From JAJDZL01 sp965221175 (GTDB taxonomy: Bacteria > Pseudomonadota > Gammaproteobacteria > Arenicellales > JAJDZL01): DNA of 64,000 nucleotides. Of this stretch, positions 35,124 to 43,881 are shown in pieces. The stretch lies in contig OZ244867.1 in the NCBI GenBank assembly GCA_965221175.1, forward strand, positions 1,178,001-1,242,000, given 5' to 3'. The position numbers and the translations under genes were made by a program. The notes below the pieces were generated by a model, which did not search any database, was not told the DNA's origin, and worked only from the letters and a program-made list of their open reading frames with translations. Position 1 is the stretch's first letter. Each line of letters opens with the position of its first letter.

Positions 35124-35411
35124 AAATTGTTTCTCCGTATTTCATATTTGCAATTTTTTACTTTTCCGGCAATAGGCGCCGGGTCTTTGCAAACATCTTA
35201 CGGAAAAGAAGTTCCCATGTATTCACCAAGCTCAGGGAGCTACCCCTCGCCATAATAGTTGTTGTATTCCACGGGCAACCCGACATACGGGATTCCGCAA
35301 AATGTTTGCAACAGAAATTCTACAATATTTGTAAACAAATTACACCAAATGATTACTGTAAATTTTTTGTTATATTTGTAAAAATTTATTTACAAAAAAA
35401 GGGAGTGGCAA

Positions 35412-35792
35412 TTATGTCTCCGACAGACTCAGGGCAACCCGCATCTGCATGGTCTGAAGTCCTCGCATATAGTGGCGCTCCAACTGAAAGTCTCGACCGA
35501 CCCTGGCATTGATACGCTCCAGTGCACTGCGTCTGTTGTGCAGCCGCTTCCATCGATAGGTGTGCTTTGGCAACGCCGCAAAGGTGCGAAGCTTCTCCTC
35601 GTTGATCTTGATGCGTACGATGCGCCGTTTTGCATCTTGGCGAACACCACCGAGCCGATGGCACTCCTCACCGGTGCCTGACACCGCACAGTGAAACTTC
35701 TGCGTGCCGCGTTTTCCCTCCAGTCCGTAATACGACATCTGCCGAACCTTGCCGGATTCCGGGCATTTGCAATACAGCGTGCCCTGTACCAT
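35412..35792 (-). pseudogene. DDE transposase C-terminal fragment (IS1182-like group)
   Basis: A 126-codon frame: CKCPESGKVRQMSYYGLEGK, GTQKFHCAVSGTGEECHRLG, RIVRIKINEEKLRTFAALPK, RRSALERINARVGRDFQLER and HYMRG. Cysteine-rich then LERINxRV...ERHxxRG is the C-terminal pattern of a DDE transposase group related to IS1182/ISNCY as I recall it. The N-terminal catalytic domain is missing upstream, so this is a relic. Exact IS family is uncertain. Confidence 0.6.
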
Positions 35793-35825
35793 TGAACAAC
35801 AATTATTTTATAAGAAAGTGTTTTG

Positions 35826-35870
35826 ATCCAACAGTTCCCTCGAAGCGTAGCGTAGAGGGAACTGTTGGAT
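35826..35870. repeat. Perfect 16-bp inverted repeat
   Basis: ATCCAACAGTTCCCTC (35826-35841) and its exact reverse complement GAGGGAACTGTTGGAT (35855-35870) flank a 13-base loop GAAGCGTAGCGTA. No T-run follows on either side, so a terminator is unlikely. It lies between the DDE transposase fragment and the IS110 left end and could be a REP-like palindrome (a known kind of IS110 target) or a terminal repeat. Confidence 0.85.
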
Positions 35871-35929
35871 TCGAAGAGCGAAGGCAGGATTCCCTACAAT
35901 ATCACCGAATACCTGGTTCAATCCGGATC

Positions 35930-36060
35930 AGGTTGGGCACGCGATCGGGAGTACCAAAGTGCCCTTGTGTCTTGAGCACCTGAGGTGGACCAGTGCCCCG
36001 ATCGTTGGCTGCAATGGAGGTCCAGTAGAATGTTTGTGCCTATGAGCACCAGTACAGGGA
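35930..36060 (+). ncRNA. Candidate bridge-RNA region of IS110 left end
   Basis: The leader ahead of the IS110 recombinase start contains CGATCGGG (35942-35949) pairing with CCCGATCG (35997-36004), TGGACC (35986-35991) facing GGTCCA (36019-36024), and the octamer TGAGCACC twice (35973-35980 and 36043-36050). IS110 left ends are known to encode a structured bridge RNA with two guide loops. Position and structure fit, but ends, loops and expression are inferred, and the element is a fragment. Confidence 0.25.
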
Positions 36061-36109
36061 CAGATCAGCACTGCGGCAGCCCGTTTTTGAACTAAATCAA
36101 TACGGAGTA

Positions 36110-36165
36110 ATGGGGATGGAGCAATTAGAATACTTTGTCGGCGTGGACTGGAGTTCGACAGATCA
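36110..36165 (+). pseudogene. IS110-family recombinase, N-terminal 20 codons
   Basis: Reading from ATG 36110 (or 36116) gives MGMEQLEYFVGVDWSSTDHQ, the RuvC-like first strand of IS110 DEDD recombinases (YVGIDW.S..H), with the first catalytic Asp. The frame then enters meaB sequence at a shared stretch TCATCAGGTCTGT (36164-36176), where the two sequences cannot be told apart. TACGGAG lies just upstream as ribosome binding site. Confidence 0.65.
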
Positions 36166-36791
36166 TCAGGTCTGTAGCAGCCCGCGGGCATCTTGGCGGA
36201 CTTTCAGCAACAACAATGCACATTATCAATCTGTTCGATGCGGCTCAGTGGGATACGATTGTTGTTGAGACGGTCGGTACTGGACAATCGGAAATAGAGA
36301 TTTCAGAGTTGGCTGACACGACTGTCGTCGTTCAATCACCCGGGCTCAGCGATGAAATTCAGGCAATCAAAGCCGGGCTCCTCGAAATTGCCGACATCAT
36401 CGTTGTCAACAAAGCGGATCTTCCGCAAGCTGATCTGACACAAAGTGACTTGTCACTTTCGATTTCACTTCGCCATTCCCTAAAAACTCCTAAAGTCCTG
36501 AAATCAACTGCAACAACTGGGGAAGGCATACCTGAGCTGGTAAACGAAATTTGCAGTCACGCTGACGAGGTAATGAAACAGGACCGTTCCAAATCAGCAC
36601 TTGAACGTACCCGCAAACTGACAGCACGGATTCTGGGCGAAAACGTCGAACAAGAATTTCTGAAGTCAGAGGATTCAGCGATCGAGAAAATTTTGAAAAC
36701 TATTCAGTCTGGAGAGATTGAAACTGACAATCTCGCACGTGGAATTACCAAAAAAATCATTGAATCTGCAACCAAAGGCAGACTCAACTAG
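36165..36791 (+). pseudogene. Second, 5'-truncated copy of meaB
   Basis: About 207 codons nearly identical to the intact meaB from RSVAARGHLGGLSATTMHII to the end, with roughly a dozen amino-acid differences (for example SPGLSDEI for SPGLGDEI and ATKGRLN for ATRSKLD). The P-loop and switch I are missing, so it cannot act as a GTPase. The frame is open from 36135 through a different reading of the IS110 start, but this is accidental. The high identity and matching downstream sequence indicate a recent duplication. Confidence 0.85.
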
Positions 36792-36980
36792 CTTTCGATT
36801 AAAAAGCCGAAATGCATGGCACGTAGACTCGATTGACTACCATTGGGAGAACTGAGAAATGCCGATGATGAATCCACCATTGCCGACGCGAAACTAGCCA
36901 TCAAATAACGGCAGACCTTGGAAAAATGATTGCGTTCGCTATGGCTGCAAATTACATTGCGAGTCAGAGGTTCGCTGAAT

Positions 36981-37883
36981 TCAAGCCTCCTTTTCAACTT
37001 CTGCATTCATAGTTCGAATGACCTGTGCCAATTCGCTTTCTTCGTCTTTGTTCAGTGGTTGCAGTGGCTTTCTAGGCGGTCCCGCATCAATTTCTCGAAG
37101 GGTTAAGCCGTGTTTGATACATTGAACAAACTTACCTCCTTGCTCCAGCACGCGCATAAGCGGCATCATGGCAGACATGATTCGGCGCCCCTTGTTGAAG
37201 TCGCCATCAACTACGCAAGCCTTATAAAGAGCGATGTGCTCTTCGGGCGCAAAATTTGAGCCTGCACACACCCAAGAACGTGCGCCCCAAGCGAAGAACT
37301 CCAATGCCTGATCATCCATACCGCAAGAAAGCTGGATGTGCGGATAGTCTCGAGCGAGCATATGCAAGCGATTCGGGTCGCCAGAACTTTCCTTGATTGC
37401 GCAAAAATTGGGGCTTTGGCTAATCCGATCCAGCGTATCTTCGTCCATATTTACACTCATTCGACCGGGATAATTGTACAGAATGATAGGAAGATTGACT
37501 GCTTTGTCGATCGCTAGACAGTGCAAGGCGATTTCACGGCCGGTAGGACAGGCATAAGGTGGAGTGGCAACCAGCAACCCATCGGCACCGGCTGATTTTG
37601 CCTGCTGAGCAAAATATACGCTGTCTTCAGTTCGTATAGCCCCGGTACCCACTATGAGCGGCACTCGCTGATTGATGGCATCCTTTGCAAAGGCCATCAT
37701 CTGTGTACGCTCTTCAAACGTTTGAGCGTAGTATTCTCCCGTCGTGCCGGCAAGAACTATGCCGTGTACACCTGCTTCGATCAGGAACTCAATGGTATCC
37801 GCGAGAGCTTGCCTGTTGATCGAATAGTCGGAGTCAGCGTGATACGGCGTGACGATTGGCGTGTATATTCCTTCAAACTGCAA
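36981..37883 (-). CDS. DapA-family (dihydrodipicolinate synthase/N-acetylneuraminate lyase) aldolase
   Basis: A 300-residue TIM-barrel class I aldolase. Motifs: LAGTTGEYYAQTFEERTQMM (pyruvate carboxylate binding), ILYNYPGRMSVNMD (catalytic Tyr) and FCAIKESSGDPNRLHML (Schiff-base Lys). The GTTGEYY and the tail unlike DapA suggest a catabolic or hydroxy-oxo-acid aldolase and not lysine biosynthesis. It is a single gene on the minus strand, between the meaB remnant and the HlyU-like gene, so context gives no substrate. Length is typical. Confidence 0.88.
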   Translation of the reverse strand: MQFEGIYTPIVTPYHADSDYSINRQALADTIEFLIEAGVHGIVLAGTTGEYYAQTFEERTQMMAFAKDAINQRVPLIVGTGAIRTEDSVYFAQQAKSAGADGLLVATPPYACPTGREIALHCLAIDKAVNLPIILYNYPGRMSVNMDEDTLDRISQSPNFCAIKESSGDPNRLHMLARDYPHIQLSCGMDDQALEFFAWGARSWVCAGSNFAPEEHIALYKACVVDGDFNKGRRIMSAMMPLMRVLEQGGKFVQCIKHGLTLREIDAGPPRKPLQPLNKDEESELAQVIRTMNAEVEKEA

Positions 37884-38012
37884 CTAAAAATCCTCAGAAA
37901 CGTAGTGCTCAATAAATGGTTGAATTGAGCGAAAGGACAAATTGGATAACAAAGTTACACCGCCGCTTTGCTTGATGGCCCAATAGGTTGAATCTTGGCT
38001 TAATTCGAAGAT

Positions 38013-38300
38013 TCAGCTCTTGTCAAAAATTCGTTCACCAGACTCGTTAATGATCTGCTTGGCCTTAAAAATCGCATGTTGGCAAGCCGAATCGAAATCA
38101 GCGTGAGTATCTGCTCGAATAAAGAAATGCTCCCGAGTTTCGCCAGCTTCATCGGTCATATAGATATAACCAGCGGTGATAAAAGTGCCTTTCTGTTTCT
38201 GGGGAGCAGGCTTGATGTTGAATCCATCATACTGAACCTGTTCCACTTGGGGCTTGGGTTTGGTCTCCCCTTTCCCCATCAATCGACTCAATATTCCCAT
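38013..38300 (-). CDS. HlyU-family protein
   Basis: A 95-residue protein with the HlyU family pattern: MGILSRLMGKGE, then VQYDGFNIKPAPQKQKGTFI, AGETREHFFIRADTHADFDS and a final ERIFD. In Vibrio, the name HlyU was given to an activator of haemolysin genes, but this short Pfam family is widespread in proteobacteria and its function there is unproven. The gene stands alone with ~320 empty bases upstream. Confidence 0.75.
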   Translation of the reverse strand: MGILSRLMGKGETKPKPQVEQVQYDGFNIKPAPQKQKGTFITAGYIYMTDEAGETREHFFIRADTHADFDSACQHAIFKAKQIINESGERIFDKS

Positions 38301-38623
38301 AATTAAAACACTTTACTGAACTCTAGGAAGTCAGCAACACCTGAACGGTTGATTTACCTCATACATTTCATCAACTTCTTGTAGAAATCTGCGAAATTGA
38401 AAATAATAGTGGAATCATTGAGATATTTATATATCACAATTTATGCCGCAAATTTGATTCATTGGCAGAATTTTCTGTAAAAGCTATTTTGAGAATTTGT
38501 CAATTGAAGACGGTTCGGTGATGAACTGAAGTTATTTTTACATATTAACCGCCATTGAATTCTTTCACAATCTACAATTGACCGCAAGTGCCGTTTGAAT
38601 ATCCTAACTGACCGAGTAAAACA
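38301..38623. other. Intergenic with candidate promoter
   Basis: AT-rich, no gene seen. TTGACC (38578-38583) and TATCCT (38600-38605), 16 bases apart, form a plausible sigma-70 promoter whose start point would fall about 12 bases before the transporter ATG at 38624. Confidence 0.35.
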
Positions 38624-39103
38624 ATGTACGCCCCACTCCTATTGCTTCTAACAGTAACATTTCTGTACGCTGGCTACAATTTACTGATCAAGGTTTCGAG
38701 CAACTATGTACCCGCTGAAACTACTTCCACAATTCTCGCAACCATAACCCTGCAAGTAGCTGCACTCACCATATCTTGTATTTTTGCAGCTGGACTGTTG
38801 ATCCGCGGCGCCAGTACTCTAACGCTGACGATACCCGCCTTTTTGTGGGCGGCTGCTGCCGGGCTGTGCATCGGCAGCGCAGAAATCGGCTACTTTTATC
38901 TGTTCCGGGGATCACTAGGCAGCACTCCCGTGAACGCCAATCTCGCAATACCAGTCATCGTCGGAGGCACGATCCTCGTGACAATCGTTGTATCGTGGTT
39001 TTTGCTCCGTGAACCGATGACTTGGATGAAATTTTTCGGTGCAATACTGATTGTCATTGGAGTCGTGATGATGTTTCTAAATAAAGATGTGTTGAGTGCT
39101 TGA
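38624..39103 (+). CDS. Half-size EamA-like small transporter
   Basis: A 159-residue integral membrane protein with about five hydrophobic segments (residues ~3-21, 37-60, 68-88, 104-127, 133-152). The repeats and the motif SWFLLREPMTWMKFFGAILIV followed by IGVVMMFL match the end of an EamA (DMT superfamily) unit. Full EamA carriers have ten helices from two such units; a single unit may work as a dimer, like small multidrug resistance proteins. Substrate unknown. No charged signature of the SMR family (conserved Glu in TM1) is seen, although YNLLIK near the start is reminiscent. Confidence 0.75.
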   Translation: MYAPLLLLLTVTFLYAGYNLLIKVSSNYVPAETTSTILATITLQVAALTISCIFAAGLLIRGASTLTLTIPAFLWAAAAGLCIGSAEIGYFYLFRGSLGSTPVNANLAIPVIVGGTILVTIVVSWFLLREPMTWMKFFGAILIVIGVVMMFLNKDVLSA

Positions 39104-39259
39104 CTGATTCTTGTACATGTCGGCTCAGCTAACAAAACTTACTGCCAGACAAAAGCGAAGAAATCCCCGCAGTGTGAATGCCTCAACCGCTGCTAGACAT
39201 GATTGCTGGTGGATATGGAGCATTCGCCAAACGGCAATTTTGACAGTGCATGCGACTGC

Positions 39260-39533
39260 CATCTACGGTCCTGGGCACTATCTTGGGCATCAACAAACGA
39301 TTGATTTGATGGAAAGCGAGTACGTCTATCCTCGAAGTGCGAATCGCAACTTGCCGGACGATCGGCAAGATCTAGGAGCAACCGATGTTTGGCAGCGAGC
39401 CTCACAACAAGCAAAACGGATTCTTTCAGCATACTTTGCCGATCAAATCGAAAGTGCAACAGATGAATTGATCCGAAGCAAATTTCTAATTCGACTCAAA
39501 TTACCAACGAGGACCGATAACCATGAGCAGTGA
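39260..39533 (+). pseudogene. 3' remnant of a trimethylamine methyltransferase (MttB) family gene
   Basis: The frame open from 39111 encodes, from about 39260, IYGPGHYLGHQQTIDLMESE and YVYPRSANRNLPDDRQDLGA, then DVWQRASQQAKRILSAY. This matches the C-terminal end of MttB-superfamily corrinoid methyltransferases (GPGGHFLG..HT...... and the final helices). Full proteins are about 480-520 residues, so at least 80% is missing. The preceding ~50 codons show no MttB resemblance. Its last codons overlap the start of the FAD oxidoreductase, suggesting the two were once an operon for methylated-amine use. Confidence 0.65.
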
Positions 39534-40749
39534 TTTTCAGGTAGCAGTTATCGGAGGTGGCATTGTCGGTTGCAGTGTGCTCTATCATCTAGCGCGACTA
39601 GGCTGGACCGACACGACTTTGATCGAAAAAAGAATTCTCACGTCTGGATCGACGTGGCATGCAGCAGGTAATGTTACCTACTTCGGACACTATCCAAGCA
39701 TCACTCAACTCTACGTCGATTCAGTGACAACCTATCTCGAAGCGGAGAAAGAATCCAACCACTCCGTTGGTTTTCATAAATCCGGAAGCTTGCGGCTGGC
39801 AACGAATCAAAAGGAACTCAACGCTTTTCGCGCACTTGGCCTGTTATTCAAGGAGATGAATATAGACTACCGGGTGATTGATACAGATGAAATTGAACGG
39901 ATTCATCCGATGCTCAGTACACACGATTTACTAGGCGCCGCTTACACGCCTGATGATGGGCATTTTGACGCATATTCAACAACATATGCACTTGCCAGAG
40001 CGGCACTCTACCGCGGTGCCGAAGTCATAACCGATTGTGAAATTGAACGACTGGAAAGAAGATCGGATGGAAACTGGCTGCTCATAGGAAACAATCAATC
40101 CTTCATAGCCAGGCACGTCGTGATTGCGAACAGTTTCTGGGCTAGAGAACTGGCGGAATCGATAGGATTGAATTTGCCGCTGTATGCACTGGAGCACCAT
40201 GATCTGGTCACCGAAACCCTGCCTGAAATCGAATGCCTTGAATTCGAGCTGCCTGTAATTCGCGATCCAGTTGCACCAGCGAACATTCGGCAGGAAATTA
40301 ATGGATTGCTCTGTGGAGTCTACGAATCGAATCCCAAACCTTGGGCGATTGACGGTATTCCAAAAGATTTCGAAGGACAACTCCTGCCAAATGACATGGA
40401 TCGGCTTGAATCTCATCTGGTGCGTGTTATTGATAGAATCCCCGCTTTTTTCTCAGCAGGTGTCAAGTCAGTCATCAATGGACCGATCTGTTACACGCCA
40501 GACGGGTGTCCCCTGTTAGGTCCGCTAGATGGATATCCAGGACTGTGGCTGGCAACCGGATTTTGCATAGGAATCGGCACCGGTGGAGGTTCTGGCGCCT
40601 ATCTCAGTAGTTGGATTGTTAATGACAGAGCACCGTATGATTTGCCAGCTGTTCAGCCCAATCGATTCAGGAATGATTTGACAAGAGACGAAATTGTAAG
40701 TGCAATTGTGAATACGTATGTGATGGGATATACCTTGCCCGAAGCATAG
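39523..40749 (+). CDS. FAD-dependent oxidoreductase, dimethylglycine/sarcosine dehydrogenase-like, lacking folate domain
   Basis: A 408-residue DAO-superfamily flavoprotein. The Rossmann FAD motif is VAVIGGGIVGCSVLYHLARL, the covalent-flavin histidine region STWHAAGNVTYF matches the dimethylglycine dehydrogenase type, and a second FAD block is LWLATGFCIGIGTGGGSGAY. Relatives run to about 800 residues with a C-terminal aminomethyltransferase (GcvT-like) domain; this protein ends just after the short linker (YVMGYTLPEA). It is either a free-standing oxidase domain or a truncated gene. An MttB remnant abuts its 5' end. Substrate is probably an N-methylated amino acid, by inference. Confidence 0.8.
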   Translation: MSSDFQVAVIGGGIVGCSVLYHLARLGWTDTTLIEKRILTSGSTWHAAGNVTYFGHYPSITQLYVDSVTTYLEAEKESNHSVGFHKSGSLRLATNQKELNAFRALGLLFKEMNIDYRVIDTDEIERIHPMLSTHDLLGAAYTPDDGHFDAYSTTYALARAALYRGAEVITDCEIERLERRSDGNWLLIGNNQSFIARHVVIANSFWARELAESIGLNLPLYALEHHDLVTETLPEIECLEFELPVIRDPVAPANIRQEINGLLCGVYESNPKPWAIDGIPKDFEGQLLPNDMDRLESHLVRVIDRIPAFFSAGVKSVINGPICYTPDGCPLLGPLDGYPGLWLATGFCIGIGTGGGSGAYLSSWIVNDRAPYDLPAVQPNRFRNDLTRDEIVSAIVNTYVMGYTLPEA

Positions 40750-40892
40750 TTGCAAAAGGAAGTAGAGGCATATTCGCCTAGAACTGAAATAAATAATACT
40801 TGGATTAACTAGGATTTTTATTCAAGAGGATAGTTCCGCTCTCCCCTTTTGCTTCAAATGATGTAGTGCCAGCACCGCAGTTATCAACACAT

Positions 40893-42071
40893 TCAATAGG
40901 TGGAGCCTAGAAACTCAAACGCCGCTTCTTTCAATATCCGAATGCCGACAGGGAGGGCATCTTCATCCAGTTTGAACTCTGGATGATGCAAGCCGTGAAC
41001 GCAGTTCTTCTGTTGATTCCCTACGCCTAACCGAAAATATGCACTCGGTTTGACTTGCCCGTAGTAAGCGAAGTCATCGCTAGCCGACCAAGGCGGCAGA
41101 TTCAGAACATTTTCCGTCCCCACTACTCTGCGTGCGGCTGATCGTATCAGTTCAACCATCCGCTCGTCATTCATCAGTACGGGTTCGCCGTTGAAAATTT
41201 CAACAATTGCATCACCGCCGTACATTCTTGCCAGACTGGTACATATCTTCGTCAGTTGTGAGTGCGCAGATAGTCTCGCTTGTTCGGACAAAGAGCGAAC
41301 TGTTCCTTCAAGCTCCACCCGATCACAAATAATGTTGGTGACGACACCGCCCGAAATTTTCGATACGGTAACCACCAGTGGTGTCTGTGGATCTTTGAAT
41401 CGAGAACAAATCTTTTGAATTTCCTGAATCATGCTCGCAGCAATGGCAATGGCATCTACGCCTTCGTGTGGTTTCGCTGCATGACAGGAGCGTCCTTTGA
41501 CTGTAATTTTGAACTCGTCCCCGGACGCGGCAAACGCACCTTCACGAACCGTCATTTGACCTACTGAAATTCCTGGGTCTACATGAATGCCCAAAACACC
41601 GTCAACGTCATCCAAGATTCCCGATTTAACGACAACAGGACCACCAAGTGGTTCAGCCTCTTCAGCTTGTTGAAAAATGCATCGAATGGAGCCGGAAAAG
41701 CTCTCCCGAATATCATTCACCCAGATCGCAAGTCCGGCCACCATAGCCGTATGTCCATCATGTCCGCAAGCATGCATCACTCCCGGTGATTTTGATGAAA
41801 ATTCGTAACCAGTTTTTTCTTCGATTGGCAACGCATCTAAATCCGCTCGAACCGCGATCTTGCGCGATGAACCGGATTGTTGCCCTTGAATCTCTACTGC
41901 AAAACTGGTGGAACCAAGCGTAGTGATGTTTGATATTCCATGACTCAACAATTCTTCCTTTACGAATGCGGAAGTTCGATGCTCCTGATTCGAAAGCTCC
42001 GGATGTTCGTGAATTGTTCTTCTAATTCGAACTACAGTTTCGAAAAGTTTGTTCGGAAGTTCGTTCATCAT
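40893..42071 (-). CDS. M20-family metal-dependent amidohydrolase
   Basis: A 392-residue zinc hydrolase of the aminoacylase/hippurate hydrolase type (IAL/AmhX group). Metal-ligand motifs: RADLDALPIEE, MHACGHDGHTAMV, QQAEEAEPLGG (catalytic Glu pair), GIHVDPGISVGQM and the C-terminal HGLHHPEFKLDE. The central dimerisation domain (GRSCHAAKPHEGVDAIAIA) is present. Such enzymes cleave N-acyl or amide bonds of amino acids or auxin-like conjugates. It is convergent with the FAD oxidoreductase gene and otherwise isolated. Two ATGs in tandem at the start make the first residue uncertain by one. Confidence 0.92.
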   Translation of the reverse strand: MMNELPNKLFETVVRIRRTIHEHPELSNQEHRTSAFVKEELLSHGISNITTLGSTSFAVEIQGQQSGSSRKIAVRADLDALPIEEKTGYEFSSKSPGVMHACGHDGHTAMVAGLAIWVNDIRESFSGSIRCIFQQAEEAEPLGGPVVVKSGILDDVDGVLGIHVDPGISVGQMTVREGAFAASGDEFKITVKGRSCHAAKPHEGVDAIAIAASMIQEIQKICSRFKDPQTPLVVTVSKISGGVVTNIICDRVELEGTVRSLSEQARLSAHSQLTKICTSLARMYGGDAIVEIFNGEPVLMNDERMVELIRSAARRVVGTENVLNLPPWSASDDFAYYGQVKPSAYFRLGVGNQQKNCVHGLHHPEFKLDEDALPVGIRILKEAAFEFLGSTY

Positions 42072-42186
42072 TCAGTTTCGCCAACTGGTCTATGAGTAGT
42101 TATAAAATGCAAGCTCAATATCATATAAATTAAATCTATTGCAAGGTTCGATTTCTACTAGTGTGGTTATCCATGTTGCAGCCAGT

Positions 42187-42263
42187 GCCCCGATAGCTCA
42201 GTTGGATAGAGCAGCCGCCTCCTAAGCGGCAGGTCAGACGTTCGAGTCGTCTTCGGGGCGCCA
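42187..42263 (+). tRNA. tRNA-Arg (CCT)
   Basis: A 77-base cloverleaf with encoded CCA. Acceptor stem GCCCCGA pairs with TCGGGGC, the D-arm GCTCAGTTGGATAGAGC is standard, the T-loop is CGTTCGAGTCG, and the anticodon stem GCCGC/GCGGC encloses CTCCTAA, giving anticodon CCT. It is the only plus-strand tRNA here. Confidence 0.96.
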
Positions 42264-42804
42264 CATCAACTGATTGATCAAATTGAATTTTGATTCAATT
42301 CTACGGAGAAAACTACTTTTAAAGGCTTGGGGGGTTACACCAATAATCCGATTTTAAATTCGTGACAAGGAATTTCTATACATCCGACAATACACAGTCG
42401 AAAAACATAGTGATCTATGGAAAAAATCTCGTTTTACGACTGTTGAAAACTCTGTGAACAAAATTTAATTTCACACTTCGAAAATTTATCAATTTCAGAT
42501 GATTAACTTCCAATGACAAATTATATTTATAATTTACATTTATTATCAATAAGTTATAAGATGTAGTTTAACATTCATTATAGAAAGTCTTTGTATATTA
42601 GCAATGGCGTAATTGGTCAAAATTGTGTATAACTTTTCCTCTATTTCACGATTCAATACAAATTTTTCAATCAATTGTAAGTCGTTGTGTAAACAATACA
42701 ATCTGATTATTATTTGATTTTAAAGCTCATCCAACTAGCAAAATATTTCAAATATTGGTAAATGTTTTACCAGTGAATAATTTCTGCAGATCAATTTGTT
42801 TTTG
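42264..42804. other. AT-rich 540-bp intergenic region
   Basis: Strikingly AT-rich between tRNA-Arg and the lptG stop, with no open frame worth noting. It holds one sequence matching the DnaA-box consensus (TTATACACA on the minus strand, 42624-42632) and several runs such as TTATTATCAATAAGTTATAA. I find no cluster of DnaA boxes, so an origin is not supported. Confidence 0.4.
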
Positions 42805-43878
42805 TCAAATTCGCGTTAGTGCCACTCCCGTGCAAATTGAAAAAAGTAGGAATGCAGTGAAGGTTCCAACCACTGGCGACAAGCCGTTCAGCATCGCAAT
42901 ATAGCCAACTGACTGTTGAACCGCAAAATAGATTAGCCCAAAAATAAGCCCGATGAAAACAAGCGGTCCGGTGCCGAAACTGCGACGTCTCCTGAATGTG
43001 AACAGAATCGCAAAAATTGCCATTACAAGCATGGACATTGGAATGATGAATCGATTCCAAAACGCAAGATCGAAAAAATCGGACTTCAGACCATTCGCTC
43101 TCAGAAATTGAATCGATTTGTACAATTCTTTGACCGTCAGCACTGACGGGTCGCGTCGCTGCACTCCAATTAAATTTACTTCCACTTTGACAGGATGAGT
43201 TAATTTCTCGCTGTTGCGCACCTCAATCTCGCCTCGTTTGAACAATTTTTCCTCCACATCCCACATCTCCAGAACCTCGGAATCTTCCAGGATATTGCCA
43301 TGCTCTGCATGAGTCTGCTTGACCAAACGCCCATGGTTCGAGAAGTGGTAAATGTAGATTCCGGCTAGTTTATTTTCTTTTTCAATCTCGTCCACATAGA
43401 TAAACTGGTTCCGGTCTCTGATCCATACACCTGATCTTTCCTGTTTGGGAGATAGCACATTCTCTTGAGAATCCTTGATATGCGCTCTCTTTGACTCACT
43501 AAAAGGCACGACAATCTCGCCCCAAACAAACATCAACACAGCGAAGATGAGAGAAAATCCGACGACAGATCCCGCGATACGATACTTGGAAATTCCGCCA
43601 GCCTGCATGCCAGTAAACTCCAGCTGTCTTGCTAGAGTCGCAAGAGCCATAATCGTTCCGATAAGGAAGATCATAGGGGCGAGTTCATAAATCATTCTAG
43701 GAATGGACAGTCCAATAACTTGAATGACGAAAGTTAACTGATTTTCTAAATCAATGTCTTCCAGCAGATCCAAAAGCGCGATGAAAAGATAGACAGCCAA
43801 TAGCCAAATAGCTGTTGTAAATGACTTGCTGACGATTTCACGTCCAATATGCCGATCAATAAGACGCATCAGGAACAT
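42805..43878 (-). CDS. lptG: LPS export ABC transporter permease LptG
   Basis: A 357-residue YjgP/YjgQ-family protein: three N-terminal helices (first LIDRHIGREIVSKSFTTAIW), a periplasmic beta-jellyroll (residues ~135-265, with GVWIRDRNQFIYVDEI) and three C-terminal helices ending LLFSICTGVALTRI. With LptF and LptB it extracts lipopolysaccharide from the inner membrane. The segment RLIDRHIGREI at the N-terminus and the order after lptF identify it as LptG. Only 3 bases separate it from lptF. Confidence 0.94.
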   Translation of the reverse strand: MFLMRLIDRHIGREIVSKSFTTAIWLLAVYLFIALLDLLEDIDLENQLTFVIQVIGLSIPRMIYELAPMIFLIGTIMALATLARQLEFTGMQAGGISKYRIAGSVVGFSLIFAVLMFVWGEIVVPFSESKRAHIKDSQENVLSPKQERSGVWIRDRNQFIYVDEIEKENKLAGIYIYHFSNHGRLVKQTHAEHGNILEDSEVLEMWDVEEKLFKRGEIEVRNSEKLTHPVKVEVNLIGVQRRDPSVLTVKELYKSIQFLRANGLKSDFFDLAFWNRFIIPMSMLVMAIFAILFTFRRRRSFGTGPLVFIGLIFGLIYFAVQQSVGYIAMLNGLSPVVGTFTAFLLFSICTGVALTRI

Positions 43879-43881
43879 GAT

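Larger units (their letters stand above)
35880..36165 (+). mobile_element. IS110-family element, left end and start of transposase only
   Basis: A ~230-base non-coding leader is followed by the first codons of an IS110-type recombinase (36110-36165). IS110 elements have an unusually long non-coding left end like this and lack long terminal inverted repeats. The rest of the element has been lost: the coding sequence is joined directly to a fragment of meaB. The left boundary is not defined; I place it just after the palindrome at 35826-35870. Confidence 0.5.

Noticed and set aside
35306..35512. 68-codon plus-strand frame upstream of the autotransporter
   Set aside because: It overlaps the transposase fragment on the other strand and has no recognisable sequence.
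35826..35870. Rho-independent terminator
   Set aside because: The stem is strong but not followed by a T-run in either direction, so it is better described as a palindromic repeat.
42264..42804. Chromosome replication origin
   Set aside because: Only one DnaA-box match, no dnaA, rpmH or gidA neighbours, and no box cluster; AT-richness alone is not enough.
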